DNA of 64,000 nucleotides, taken from Isoperla grammatica (Eukaryota; Arthropoda; Insecta; Plecoptera; Perlodidae). The stretch spans positions 37,412,339 through 37,476,338 of the forward strand of contig OX246745.1 of the NCBI GenBank assembly GCA_945910005.1, in the 5' to 3' direction. The notes under the pieces are model-generated. The model had not been told where the DNA came from, ran no database searches, and saw only the letters and a list, made by a program, of their open reading frames with translations. Shown one piece after another: positions 34,417 through 48,000 of the stretch; position 1 is the stretch's first letter; every line of letters starts with the position of its first letter. The position numbers and the translations under genes were made by a program.

Positions 34417-35799
34417 GATATCTCTTTGTTGAAACTTCTTTGTCATTGATTGTTGTTTATTCTTTGATTGTATGTATTGAGGTGTTTGATCAACATACAC
34501 ATCTTTGTTGAAACTTCTTTGTCATTGATTGTTGTTTATTCTTTGATTGTATGTATTGAGGTGTTTGATCAACAGACATATCTTTGTTGAAACTTCTTTG
34601 TCATTGATTTTCGTTTATTCTTTGATTGTATGTATTGAGGTGTTTGATCAACAGACATATCTTTGTTGAAACTTCTTTGTCATTGATTTTCGTTTATTCT
34701 TTGATTGTATGTATTGAGGTGTTTGATCAACAAACATATCTTTGTTGAAACTTCTTTGTCATTGATTGTTGTTTATTCTTTGATTGTATGTATTGGGGTG
34801 TTTGATCAACAGACATATCTTTGTTGAAACTCCTTTGTCATTGATTGTTGTTTATTCTTTGATTGTATGTATTGAGGTGTTCTATCAACAGACATATCTT
34901 CGTTGAAACTTCTTTGTCATTGATTGTTGTTTATTCTTTGATTGTTTGTATTGAGGTGTTTGATCAACAGACATATCTTTGTTGACACTTCTTTGTCATT
35001 GATTGTTGTTTACTCTTTGATTGTATGTATTAAGGTGTTTGATCAACAGACACATCTTTGTTGAAACTTCTTTGTTATTGATTGTTGTTGAGTCTTTGAT
35101 GGTATGTATTGAGGTGTTTGATCAACAGACACATCTATGTTGAAACTTCTTTGTCATTGATTGTTGTTTATTCTTTGATTGTTTGTATTGAGGTGTTTGA
35201 TCAACAGACTTATCTTTGTTGAAACTTCTTTGTCATTGATTGTTGTTTATTCTTTGATTGTATGGATTGAGGTGTTTGATCAACAAACATATCTTTGTTG
35301 AAACTTCCTTGTCATTGATTGTTGTTCATTCTTTGATTATATGTATTGAGGTGTTTGATCAACAGACATATCTTTGTTGAAATGTCTTTGTCATTGATTG
35401 TTGTTTATTCTTTGATTGTATGTATTGAGGTGTTTGTTCAACAGACATATCTTCGTTGAAACTTCTTTGTCATTGATTGTTGTTTATTTTTTGATTGTAT
35501 GTATTGAGTTGTTTGATCAACAGACATATCTTTGTTGAAACTTCTTTGTCATTGATTGTTGTTTATTCTTTGATTGTATGTATTGAGGTGTTTGATCAAC
35601 AGACATATCTTTGTTGAAACTTCTTTGTCATTGATTGTTGTTTATTCTTTGATTGTATGTATTGAGGTGTTTGATCAACAGACATATCTTCGTTGAAACT
35701 TCCTTGTCATTGATTGTTTGTTTATTCTATGATTGTATGTATTGAGGTGTTTGATCAACAGACATATCTTTGTTGAAACCTCTTTGTCATTGATTGTTG
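34417..35799 (+). repeat. A array 4, about 17.5 copies, hybrid ends
   Basis: The first monomer begins GATATCTC as in units 5-7. The end carries the ATTGTTTGTTT penultimate monomer (about 35713) of units 1-3. Left and right halves therefore come from different lineages. Two adjacent monomers share the private GATTTTCG change (about 34607 and 34686). Confidence 0.96.
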
Positions 35800-38700
35800 C
35801 TTCTGTCAGCCAGGCTGTCAGTCAAGTAAGCCCGGACATGTGTAGTGAGTATAGTAGTGAGTGTGCAATGCTACGCTGCTTCTGTGAGCCACGCTGTCAG
35901 TCTAGTAAGCCCGGACATGTGTAGTGAGTATAGTAGTGAGTGATTGTGCAATGCTACGCTGCTTCTGTGAACCAGGCTGTCAGTCTAGTAAGCCCGGACA
36001 TGTGTAGTGAGTATAGTAGTAAGTGTGCAATGCTACGCTGCTTCTGTGAGCCAGGCTGTCAGTCTAATAAGCCCGGACATGTGTAGTGAGTATAAAAGTG
36101 AGTGAGTGTGCAATGCTTCGCTGCTTCTGTGAGCCAAGCAGTCAGTCTAGTAAGCCCGGACATGTGTAGTGAGTATAGTAGTGAGTGTGCAATGCTAAGC
36201 TGCTTCTGTGAGCCAGGCTGTGAGACAAATAAGCCCGGACATGTGTAGTAAGTATAGTAGTGAGTGAGTGTGCAATGCTACGCTGCTTCTGTCAGCCTGG
36301 CTGTCAGTCTAGTAAGCCCGGACATGTGTAGTGAGTATAGTAGTGAGTGTGCAATGCTACGCTGCTTCTGTCAGCCAGGCTGTCAGTCTAGTAAGCCCGG
36401 ACATGTGAAGTGAGTATAGTAGTGAGTGAGTGTGCAATGCTACGCTGCTTCTGTGAACCAGGCTGTCAGTCTAGTAAGCCCGGACATGTGTAGTGAGTAT
36501 AGTAGTGAGTGTGCAATGCTACGCTGCTTCTGTGAGCCAGGCTGTCAGTCTAGTAAGCCCGGACATGTGTAGTGAGTATAGAAGTGAGTGAGTGTGCAAT
36601 GCTACGCTGCTTCTGTGAGCCAAGCTGTCAGTCTAGTAAGCCCGAACATGTGTAGTTAGTATAGTAGTGAGTGTGCAATGCTACGCTGCTTCTGTGAGCC
36701 AGGCTGTGAGACAAATAAGCCCGGACATGTGTAGTGAGTATAGTAGTGAGTGAGTGTGCAATGCTACGCTGCTTCTGTCAGCCAGGCTGTCAGTCTAGTA
36801 AGCCCGGACATGTGTAGTGAGTATAGTAGTGAGTGTGCAATGCTACGCTGCTTCTGTCAGCCAGGCTGTCAGTCTAGTAAGCCCGGACATGTGTAGTGAG
36901 TATAGTAGTGAGTGTGCAATGCTACGCTGCTTCTGTGAGCCAGGCTGGCAGTCTAGTAAGCCCGGACATGTGTAGTGAGTATAGTAGTGAGTGAGTGTGC
37001 AATGCTACGCTGCTTCTGTCAGCCAAGCTGTCCGTTTAGTAAGCCCGGCGATGTGTAGTGAGTATAGTAGTGAGTGTGCAATGCTACGCTGCTTCTGTCA
37101 GCCAGGCTGTCAGTCTAGTAAGCCCGGACATGTGTAGTGAGTATAGTAGTGAGTGTGCAATGCTACGCTGCTTCTGTCAGCCAGGCTGTCAGTCTAGTAA
37201 ACCCGGACATGTGTAGTGAGTATAGAAGTGAGTGTGCAATGCTACGCTGCTTTTGTCAGCCAGGCTGTCAGTCTTGTAAGCCCGGACATGAGTAGTGAGT
37301 ATAGTAGTGAGTGTGCAATGCTACGCTGCTTCTGTGAGCCAGGCTGTCAGTCTAGTAAGCCCGGCCATGTGTAGTGAGTATAGTAGTGAGTTAGTGTGCA
37401 ATGCTACGCTGCTTCTGTGAGCCAGGCTGTCAGTCTAGTAAGCCCGGACATGTGTAGTGAGTATAGAAGTGAGTGTGCAATGCTACGCTGCTTTTGTCAG
37501 CCAGGCTGTCAGTCAAGTAAGCCCGGACACGTGTAGTGAGTTTAGTAGTGAGTGTGCAATGCTACGCTGCTTCTGTCAGTCAGGCTGTCGGTCTAGTAAG
37601 CCCGGACATGTGTAGTGAGTATAGTCGTTAGTGTGCAATGCTACGCTGCTTCTGTGAGCGGGCTGTCAGTCTAGTAAGCCCGGACATGTGTGGTGAGTAT
37701 AGTAGTGAGAATGCAATGCTACGCTGCTTCTGTCAGCCAGGCTGTCAGTCTAGTAAGCCCGGACATGTGTAGTGAGTATAGTCGTTAGTGTGCAATGCTA
37801 CGCTGCTTCTGTCAGCCAGGCTGTCAGTCTAGTAAGCCCGGACATGTGTAGTGAGTATAGTAGTGAGTGTGCAATGCTACGCTGCTTCTGTCAGCCAGGC
37901 TGTCAGTCTAGTAAGCCCGGACATGTGAAGTGAGTATAGAAGTGAGTGTGCATTGCTACGCTGCTTCTGTGAGCCAGGCTGGCAGTCTAGTTAGCCCAGA
38001 CATGTGTAGTGAGTATAGTAGTGAGTGAGTGTGCAATGCTTCGCTGCTTCTGTGAGCCAGGCTTTCAGTCTAATAAGCCCGGACATGTGTAGTGAGTATG
38101 GTAGTGAGATTGCAATGCTACGCTGCTTCTGTGAGCCAGGCTGTCAGTCTAGTAAGCCCGGACATGTGTAGTGAGTATAGTCGTGAGTGTGCAATGCTAC
38201 GCTTCTTCTGTCAGCCAGGCTGTCAGTCTAGTAAGCCCGGACATGTGAAGTGAGTGCAGTAGTGAGTGTTCAATGCAACGCTGCTTCTGTGAGCCAGGCT
38301 GTCAGTCTAGTAAGCCCGGACATGTGTTGTGAGTACAGTCGTGAGTGTACAATGCTACGCTGCGTCTGTCAGCCAGGCTGTCAGTCTAGTAAGCCCGGAC
38401 ATGTGTAGTGAGTATAGTAGTGAGTGTGCAATGCTACGCTGCTTCTGTCAGTCTAGTAGGCCCGGACATGTGTAGTGAGTATAGAAGTGAGTGAGTGTGC
38501 AATGCTACGTTGCTTCTGTCAGCCAGGCTGTCAGTCTTGTAAGCCCGGCCACGTGTAGTGAGTATAGTAGTGAGTGAGTGTGCAATGCTACGCTGCTTCT
38601 GTGAGCCAGGCTGTCAGTCTAGTAAGCCCAAACAGGTGTAGAGAGTATAGTAGTGAGTGTGCAATGCTACGCTGCTTCTGTGAGCCAGGCTGTCAGTCTT

Positions 38701-41700
38701 GTAAGCCCGGCCACGTGTAGTGAGTATAGAAGTGAGTGAGTGTGCAATGCTACCCTGCTTCTGTGAGCCAGGCTGTCAGTCAAGTAAGCCCAAACAGGTG
38801 TAGAGAGTATAGTAGTGAGTGTGCAATGCTACGCTGCTTCTGTGAGCCAGGCTGTCAGTCTAGTAAGCCCGGCCACGTGTAGTGAGTATAGGAGTGATTG
38901 AGTTTGCAATGCTACGCTGCTTCTGTGAGCCAGGCTGTGAATCTAGTAAGCCCGGACATGTGTATTGAGTATAGTAGTGAGTGTGCATTGCTACGCTGCT
39001 TCTGTCAGCCAGGCTGTCAGTCTAGTAAGCCCGGACATGTGAAGTGAGTATAGTAGTGAGTGTGCAATGCTACGCTGCTTCTGTGCGCCAAGCTGGCAGT
39101 CTAGTAAGCCCGGACATGTGTAGTGAGTATAGTAGTGAGTGAGTGTGCAATGCTACGCTGCTTCTGTCAGCCAGGCAGTCAGTCTAGTAGGCCCGGACAT
39201 GTGTAGTGAGTACAGTAGTGAGTGTACAATGCTACGCTGCTTCTGTGAGCCAGGCTGTCAGTCTAAAAAGCCCGGACATGTGTAGTGAGTATAGTAGTGA
39301 GTGTGCAATGCTACGCTGCTTCTGTCAGCCAGGCTGTCAGTCTAGTTAGCCCGGACATGTGTTGTGAGTATAGTAGTGAGTGAGTGTGCAATGCTACGCT
39401 ACTTCTGTGAGCCAGGCTGTCAGTCTAGTAAGCCCGGACATGTGTAGTGAGTATAGTTGTGAGTGAGTGTGCAATGCTACGCTGCTTATGTCAGCCAGGC
39501 TGTCAGTCTAGTAAGCCCGGACATGTGTAGTGAGTATAGTAGTAAGTGTGCAATGCTATGCTGCTTCTGTCAGCCAGGCTGTCAGTCTAGTAAGCCCGGA
39601 CATGTGTAGTGAGTAAAGTAGTGAGTGTGCTAAGCTACGCTGCTTCTGTCAGCCAGGCTGTCAGTCTAGTAAGCACGGACATGTGTAGTGAGTATAGTAT
39701 CGAGTGTGCAATGCAACGCTGCTTCTGTAAGCAAGGCTGTCAGTCTAGTAAGCCCGGACATGTGTAGTGAGTATAGTAGTGAGTGTGCATTGCTACGCTG
39801 CTTCTGTGAGCCAGGCTGTCAGTCTAGTAAGCCCGGACATGTGTAGTGAGTATAGTAGTGAGTGTGCAATGCTACGCTACTTCTGTCAGCCAGGCTGTCA
39901 GTCTAGTAAGCCCGGACATGAGTAGTGAGTTTAGTAGTGAGTGTGCAATGCTACGCTGCTTCTGTCAGTCAGGCTGTCGGTGTAGTAAGCCCGGACATGT
40001 GTAGTGAGTATAGTTGTGAGTGAGTGTGCAATGCTACGCTGCTTTTGTCAGCCAGGCTGTCAGTCTAGTAAGCCCGGACATGAGTAGTGAGTTTAGTAGT
40101 GAGTGTGCAATGCTACGCTGCTTCTGTCAGTCAGGCTGTCGGTCTAGTAAGCCCGGACATGTGTAGTGAGTATAGTCGTTAGTGTGCAATGCTACGCACT
40201 TCTGTGAGCGGGCTGTCAGTCTAGTAAGCCCGGACATGTGTGGTGAGTATAGTAGTGAGAATGCAATGCTACGCTGCTTCTGTCAGCCAGGCTGTCAGTC
40301 TAGTAAGCCCGGACATGTGTAGTGAGTATAGTCGTTAGTGTGCAATGCTACGCTGCTTCTGTGAGCAGGCTGTCAGTCTATAAGCCCGGACATGTGTAGT
40401 GAGTATAGTAGTGAGTGTGCAATGCTACGCTACTTCTGTCAGCCAGGCTGTCAGTCTAGTAAGCCCGGACATGTGTAGTGAGTATAGTAGTGAGTGACTG
40501 TGCAATGCAACGCTGCTTAAGTGAGCCAGGCTGTCAGTCTAGTAAGCCCGGACATGTGTAGTGAGTATAGAAGTGAGTGAGTGTGCAATGCTACGCTGCT
40601 TCTGTCAGCCAGGCTGTCAGTCTAGTAAGCCCGGACATGTGTAGTGAGTATAGTAGTGAGTTTGCAATGCTACGCTGATTCTGTCAGCCAGGCTTTTAGT
40701 CTAGTTAGCAAGAACATGTGTAGTGAGTATAGTAGTGAGTGAGTGTGCAATGCTACGCTGCTTCTGTGAGCCAGGCTGTCAGTCTAGTAAGCCCGGACAT
40801 GTGTAGTGAGTATAGTAGTGAGTGTGCAATGCTACGCTGCTCCTGTAAGCCAGGCTGTCAGTCTAGTAAGCCCGGACATGTGTAGTGAGTATAGTAGTGA
40901 GTGAGTGTGCAATGCTACGCTGCTTCTGTGAGCCAGGCTGTCAGTCTTGTAAGCCCGGACATGTGTAGTGAGTAATGTAGTGAGTGTGCATTGCTACGTT
41001 GCTTCTGTGAGCCAGGCTGTCAGTCTAGTAAGCCCGGACATGTGTAGTGAGTATAGTAGTGAGTGTGCAATGCTACGCTGCTTCTGTGAGCCAGGCTGTC
41101 AGTCTAGTAAGCCCGGACATGTGTAGTGAGTATAGTAGTGTGTCTGCAATGCTTCGTTGCTTCTGTGAGCCAGGCTGTCAGTCTAGTAAGCCCGGACATG
41201 TGTAGTGAGTAAAGTAGTGAGTGTGCAATGCTACGCTGCTTCTGTGAGCCAGGCTGTCAGTCTAGTAAGCCAAGACATGTGAAGTGAGTATAGTAGTGAG
41301 TGTGCAATGCTACGCTGCTTCTGTCAGCCAGGCTGTCAGTCTAGTAAGCCCGGACATGTGTAGTGAGTATAGTAGTGAGTGTGCAATGCTTCGCTGCTTC
41401 TGTCAGCCAGGCTGTCAGTCTAGTAAGCCCGGACATGTGTAGTGAGTATAGTAGTGAGTGTGCAATGCTACGCTGCTTCTTTGAGCCAGGCTGTCAGTCT
41501 AGTAAGCCCGGACATGTGTAGAAAGTAAAGTAGTGAGTGTGCAATGCTACGCTGCTTCTGTGAGCCAGGCTGTCAGTCTAGTAAGCCCGGACATGTGTAG
41601 TGAGTATAGTAGTGAGTGTGCAATGCTACGCTGCTTCTTTCAGCCAGGCTGTCAGTCTTGTAAGCCCGGACATGTGTAGTGAGTATAGTAGTGAGTGTGC

Positions 41701-42712
41701 AATGCTACGCTGCTTCTGTCAGCCAGGCTGTCAGTCAAGTAAGCCCGGCCATGTGTAGTGAGTATAGTAGTGATTGAGTGTGCAATGCTACGCTGCTTCT
41801 GTGAGCCATGCTGTCAGTCTAGTAAGCCCGGCCATGTGAAGTGAGTATAGTAGTGAGTGTGCAATGCTTCGCTGCTTCTGTGAGCCAGGCTGTCAGTCTA
41901 GTAAGCCCGGACATGTGTAGTGAGTATAGTAGTGAGTGTGCAATGCTACGCTGCTTCTGTCAGCCAGGCCGTCAGTATAGTAACCCCGGACATGTGTAGT
42001 GAGTATAGTAGTGAGTGAGTGTGCAATGCTACGCTGCTTCTGTGAGCCAGGCTGTCAGTCAAGTAAGCCCGGACATGTGTTGTGAGTACAGTAGTGAGTG
42101 AACAATGCTACGCTGCTTCTGTGAGCCAGGCTGTCAGTCTAGTAAGCCCGGACATGTGCAGTGAGTATAGAAGTGAGTGAGTGTGCAATGCTACGCTGCT
42201 TCTGTCAGTCAGGCTGTGAGTCTAGTAAGCTCGGACATGTGTAGTGAGTTTAGAAGTGAGTGAGTGTGCAATGCTACGCTGATTCTGTGAGCCAGGCTGT
42301 CAGTCTAGTAAGCCCGGACATGTGTTGTGAGTATAAAAGTGAGTGTGTGTGCAATGCTTCGCTGCTTCTGTGAGCCAGGCTGTCAGTCTAGTAAGCCCGG
42401 ACATGTGTAGTGAGTATGGTAGTGAGTGTGCAATGCTACGCTGCTTCTGTCAGCCAGGCTGTCAGTCTAGTAACCCCGGACATGTATAGTGAGTTTAGTA
42501 GTGAGAGTGCAATGCTACGCTGCTTCTGTGAGCCAGGCTGTCATTGTAGTATGCCCGGACATGTGTAGTGAGTATAGTATTGAGTGTGCAATGCTACGCT
42601 GCTTCTGTCAGCCAGGCAATCAGTTTAGTAAGCCCGGACATGTGTAGTGAGTATAGCAGTGAGTGTGCAATGCTACGCTGCTTCTGTGAGCCAGGCTGTC
42701 AGTTAGTAGGCC
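35800..42712 (+). repeat. B array 4, about 86 copies
   Basis: The left end is lineage I, with the GAGACAAATAAG pair at 36222 and 36708, exactly 486 bp apart. It contains a local run of GCCACGTG monomers (about 38545, 38709, 38873) alternating with CAAACAGGTG monomers. The right edge (GGCAATCAG) is lineage II. Confidence 0.96.
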
Positions 42713-43498
42713 CGTACATTGCCCTATCTGGTAATAGACTGCCGCGGGCTCATAACAGGACTCGAAAATCATCTTCCCACATTTACACATTCCAAGAACG
42801 TAGTTCCCATGTCTGGACCATAGATTGCACCATAACGTCCGTAGACAGTTTTGATGCACCCTGCCCAGTGTTTGGCCCCTTCCCCTAGTAGGCCCCTAGT
42901 AGGCTCCCATTTAGCCCCCAGTAAGCCCCCAGTGGTAGGTCGATTTAGGCTGGTGTTACAACTTATGCCAGAAAGAGAATTATTAGGACCTCTTTTGAGT
43001 CATGGGTGCATATTTGCGAGCACTTTTTAATCATCTAGTTTTTCAAATCTTTATTCATCGCACGTAGCCTTCATCAATTTTCCACTTTCTACTTTCTCTC
43101 TTCTTCCTACTGGCCAGTCCTCTTCCATCGCCCACAAACCCCGTTAAGGGCAGTATTCCAGTTTGAAGCGATGGATGAATATGTGATAAATGCCCAATAG
43201 AAAAAAGGAATCAAGACAAATCTCGTAAATCGGTTACTGGTTTATTGATAATGAGGGAGCGAGGTCGATTGTTGCGCGAAAACTACGTTGACCAGTACAC
43301 ACATAGGGAAACTCCCTCTCCCCCCTGCGGAATATTGTAGACCTATATATTATGATAAAGTGATAAATTTGGAGTAGAACTTGACTTGTTGGTCACATGG
43401 CCAGTGGTGGGTGTGGCACCCAGGGGTGTCCAAAAGGTGAATTTTGCTGATTTTGTGACCATAATTTATTTTTTAACACCCAAACCAATAAACCGACT
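42713..43498 (+). other. Spacer 4 (786 bp), lineage II
   Basis: Lineage II spacer. It differs from spacer 3 mainly by TTTGCGAGC for TTTGAGAGC, CTCCCTCTCC in the C-tract, CTATATATTA for CTATATGTTA, and TTTTTTAACACCC near the A array. It lacks the GAACTATAT and GAGTAAAAC changes shared by spacers 5-7, so it is intermediate. No gene is visible. Confidence 0.9.
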
Positions 43499-45041
43499 GA
43501 TATCTCTTTGTTGCCACTTCTTTGTCATTGATTGTTGTTTATTCTTTGATTGTATGTATTGAGGTGTTTGATCAACAGACACATCTTTGTTGAAACTTCT
43601 TTGTCATTGATTGTTGTTTATTCTTTGATTGTATGTATTGAGGTGTTTGATCAACAGACATATCTTTGTTGAAACTTCTTTGTCATTGATTGTTGTTTAT
43701 TCTTTGATTGTATGTATTGAGGTGTTTGATCAACAAACATATCTTTGTTGAAACTTCTTTGTCATTGATTGTTGTTTATTCTTTGATTGTATGTATTGAG
43801 GTGTTTGATCAACAGACATATCTTTGTTGAAACTCCTTTGTCTTTGATTGTTGTTAATTCTTTGATTGTATGTATTGAGGTGTTCTATCAACAGACATAT
43901 CTTCGTTGAACCTTCTTTGTCATTGATTGTTGTTTATTTTTTCATTGTATGTTTTGAGTTGTTTGATCAACTGACATCTCTTTGTTAAAACTTCTTGGTC
44001 ATTGATTGTTGTTTATTCTTTGATTGTATGTTTCGAGGTGTTTGAGCATCAGACATATCTTTGTTGAAATTTCTTTGTCATTGATTGTTGTTTATTCTTT
44101 AAATGTATGTATTGAGGTGTTTGATCAACAGACATATCTTCGTTGAAACTTCTTTGTCATCGATTGTTGTTTATTCTTTGATTGTATGTATTGAGGTGTT
44201 TGATCAACAGACATATCTTTGTTGAAACTTCTTTGTCATTGATTGTTGTTTATTCTTTGATTGTATGTATTGAGGTGTTTGATCAACAATCATATCTTCG
44301 TTGAAACTTCCTTGTCATTTGATTGTTGTTTATTCTTTGATTGTATGTATTGAGGTGTTTGATCAACAGACATATCTTTGTTTAACCTTCTTTGTCATTG
44401 ATTGTTGTTTATTCTTTGATTGTGAGTATTGAGGTGTTTTTTCAACAGACATATCTTCGTTGAAACTTCTTTATCATTGATTGTTGTTTATTCTTTGATT
44501 GTATGTATAAAGTTGTTTGATCAACAGACATATCTTTGTTAAAACTTCTTTGTCATTGATTGTTGTTTATTCTTAGATTGTATGTATTGAGATGTTTGAT
44601 CAACAGACATATCTTTGTTGAAACTTCTTTGTCATTGATTGTTGTTTATTCTTTGATTGTATGTATTGAGGTGTTTGATCAACAAACATATCTTTGTTGA
44701 AACTTCTTTATCATTGATTGTTGTTTATTCTTTGATTGTATGTATTGAGGTGTTTGATCAACAGACATATCTTTATTAAAACTTCTTTGTCATTGATTGT
44801 TGTTTATTCTTTAAATTGTATGTATTGAGGTGTTTGATTAACAGACATATCTTGGTTGAAACTTCTTTGTCATTGATTGTTGTTTTTTCTTTGATTGTAG
44901 GTATTGAGTTGTTTGATCAACTGACATCTCTTTGTTGAAACTTCTTTGTCATTGATTGTTGTTTATTCTTTGATTGTATGTATTGAGGTGTTTGATCAAA
45001 CCGATATATCTTTGTTGAAACTTCTTTGTCATTGATTGTTG
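43499..45041 (+). repeat. A array 5, about 19.5 copies, most diverged monomers
   Basis: Lineage II array. Monomers are more diverged than in units 1-3, with changes such as GAGCATCAG, TTTAAATG, AACTGACATCTC and small insertions (CATTTGATTG). The last partial monomer reads GATCAAACCGATATATC. It keeps two monomers near 44.65-44.85 kb that arrays 6 and 7 lack. Confidence 0.96.
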
Positions 45042-48000
45042 CTTCTGTCAGCCAGGCTCTCAGTCTAGTAAGCCCGGACATGTGTAGTGAGTGTAGTAGT
45101 GAGTGAGTGTGCAATGCTACGCTGCTTCTGTCAGCCAGGCTGTCAGTCTAGTAAGCCCGGACATGTGTAGTGAGTAAAGTAGTGAGTGTGCAATGCTACG
45201 CTGCTTCTGTGAGCCAGGCTGTCAGTCTAGTAAGCCCGGACATGTGTAGTGAGTATAGTAGTGAGTGAGTGTGCAATGCTACGCTGCACCTGTGAGCCAG
45301 GCTGTCAGTCTAGTAAGCCCGGACATGTGTAGTGAGTATAGTAGTGAGTGTGCAATGCTACGCTGCTTCTGTGAGCCAGGCTGTCAGTCTAGTAAGCCCG
45401 GACATGTGTAGTGACTATAGTAGTGAGTGAGTGTGCAATGCAACGCTGCTTCTGGCAGCCAGGCTGTCAGTCTAGTAAGCCCGGACATGTGTAGTGAGTA
45501 TAGTTGTGAGTGTGCAATGCTACGCTGCTTCTGTCAGCCAGGCTGTCAGTCTAGTAAGCCCAGACATGTGTAGTGAGTATAGTAGTGAGTGTGCAATGCT
45601 ACGCTGGTTCTGTGAGCCAGGCTGTCAGTCTAGTAAGCCCGGACATCTGAAGTGAGTATAGAAGTGAGTGAGTGTGCAATGCTACGCTGCTTCTGTGAGC
45701 CAAGCTTTCAGTCTAGTAAGCCCGGACATGTGTAGTGAGTATAGTACTGAGTGTGCAATGCTACGCTGCTTCTGTGAGCCAGGCTGTGAGACAAATAAGC
45801 CCGGACATGTGTAGTGAGTATAGTAGTGAGTGAGTGTGCAATGCTACGCTGCTTCTGTCAGCCAGGCTGTCAGTCTAGTAAGCCCGGACATGTGTAGTGA
45901 GTATAGTAGTGAGTGTGCAATGCTACGCTGCTTCTGTCAGCCAGGCTGTCAGTCTAGTAAGCCCGGACATGTGTAGTGAGTATAGTAGTGAGTGTGCAAT
46001 GCTACGCTGCTTTTGTCAGCCAGGCTGTCAGTCTAGTAAGCCCGAACATGAGTAGTGAGTTTAGTAGTGAGTGTGCAATGCTACGCTGCTTCTGTCAGTC
46101 AGGCTGTCGGTCTAGTAAGCCCGGACATGTGTAGTGAGTATAGTCGTTAGTGTGCAATGCTACGCTGCTTCTGTGAGCGGGCTGTCAGTCTAGTAAGCCC
46201 GGACATGTGTGGTGAGTATAGTAGTGAGAATGCAATGCTACGCTGCTTCTGTCAGCCAGGCTGTCAGTCTAGTAAGCCCGGACATGTGTAGTGAGTATAG
46301 TCGTTAGTGTGCAATGCTACGCTGCTTCTGTCAGCCAGGCTGTCAGTCTAGTAAGCCCGGACATGTGTAGTGAGTATAGTAGTGAGTGTGCAATGCTACG
46401 CTGCTTCTGTCAGCCAGGCTGTCAGTCTAGTAAGCCCGGACATATGAAGTGAGTATAGAAGTGAGTGTGCATTGCTACGCTGCTTCTGTGAGCCAGGCTG
46501 GCAGTCTAGTTAGCCCAGACATGTGTAGTGAGTATAGTAGTGAGTAAGTGTGCAATGCTTCGCTGCTTCTGTGAGCCAGGCTTTCAGTCTAGTAGGCCGG
46601 ACATGAAGTAGTGAGTAAAGTAGTGAGTGTGCAATGCTACGCTGCTTCTGTGAGCCAGGCTGTCAGTCTAATAAGCCCGGACATTGGTAGTGAGTATGGT
46701 AGTGAGATTGCAATGCTACGCTGCTTCTGTGAGCCAGGCTGTCAGTCTAGTAAGCCCGGACATGTGTAGTGAGTATAGTCGTGAGTGTGCAATGCTACGC
46801 TTCTTCTGTCAGCCAGGCTGTCAGTCTAGTAATCCCGGACATGTGAAGTGAGTGCAGTAGTGAGTGTTCAATGCAACGCTGCTTCTGTGAGCCAGGCTGT
46901 CAGTCTAGTAAGCCCGGACATGTGTTGTGAGTACAGTCGTGAGTGTACGATGCTACGCTGCGTCTGTCAGCCAGGCTGTAAGTCTAGTAAGCCCGGACAT
47001 GTGTTGTGAGTATAGTAGTGACTGTGCAATGCTACGCTGCTTCTGTCAGCCAGGCTGTCAGTCTAGTAAGCCCGGACATGTGTAGTGAGTATAGTAGTGA
47101 GTGTGCAATGCTACGGTGCTTCTGTCAGTCTAGTAGGCCCGGACATGTGTAGTGAGTATAGTAGTGAGTGAGTGTGCAATGCTACGTTGCTTCTGTCAGC
47201 CAGGCTGTCAGTCTTGTAAGCCCGGCCACGTGTAGTGAGTATAGTAGTGAGTGAGTGTGCAATGCTACGCTGCTTCTGTCAGCCAGGCTGTCAGTCTAGT
47301 AAGCCCGGACATGTGTAGTGAGTATAGTAGTGAGTGAGTGTGCAATGCTACGCTGCTTCTGTGAGCCAGGCTGTCAGTCTAGTAAGCCCAAACAGGTGTA
47401 GAGTGTATAGTAGTGAGTGTGCAATGCTACGCTGCTTCTGTGAGCCAGGCTGTCAGTCTTGTAAGCCCGGCCACGTGTAGTGAGTATAGTAGTGAGTGAG
47501 TGTGCAATGCTACCCTGCTTCTGTGAGCCAGGCTGTCAGTCAAGTAAGCCCAAACAGGTGTAGAGAGTATAGTAGTGAGTGTGCAATGCTACGCTGCTTC
47601 TGTGAGCCAGGCTGTCAGTCTAGTAAGCCCGGCCACGTGTAGTGAGTATAGTAGTGATTGAGTTTGCAATGCTACGCTGCTTCTGAGAGCCAGGCTGTGA
47701 GTCTAGTAAGCCCGGACATGTGTATTGAGTATAGTAGTGAGTGTGCATTGCTACGCTGCTTCTGTCAGCCAGGCTGTCAGTCTAGTAAGCCCGGACATGT
47801 GAAGTGAGTATAGTAGTGAGTGTGCAATGCTACGCTGCTTCTGTGCGCCAAGCTGGCAGTCTAGTAAGCCCGGACATGTGTAGTGAGTATAGTAGTGAGT
47901 GAGTGTGCAATGCTACGCTGCTTCTGTCAGCCAGGCAGTCAGTCTAGTAGGCCCGGACATGTGTAGTGAGTACAGTAGTGAGTGTACAATGCTACGCTGC

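Larger units (their letters stand above)
34164..43245 (+). repeat. Macrosatellite unit 4 (9082 bp), lineage hybrid
   Basis: Complete unit: spacer right part to 34416, A array 34417-35799, B array 35800-42712. The spacer and the first A monomer (GATATCTC) are lineage II. The penultimate A monomer (ATTGTTTGTTT at about 35713) and the first B monomers (GAGCCACGC, GAACCAGG) are lineage I. The B right edge is lineage II again. At least two exchange points are implied. Confidence 0.93.

Noticed and set aside
45188..46466. Insertion of foreign DNA in unit 5 relative to unit 6
   Set aside because: The segment consists of ordinary B monomers in register, and its left half is also found in unit 7, so loss from unit 6 is simpler.
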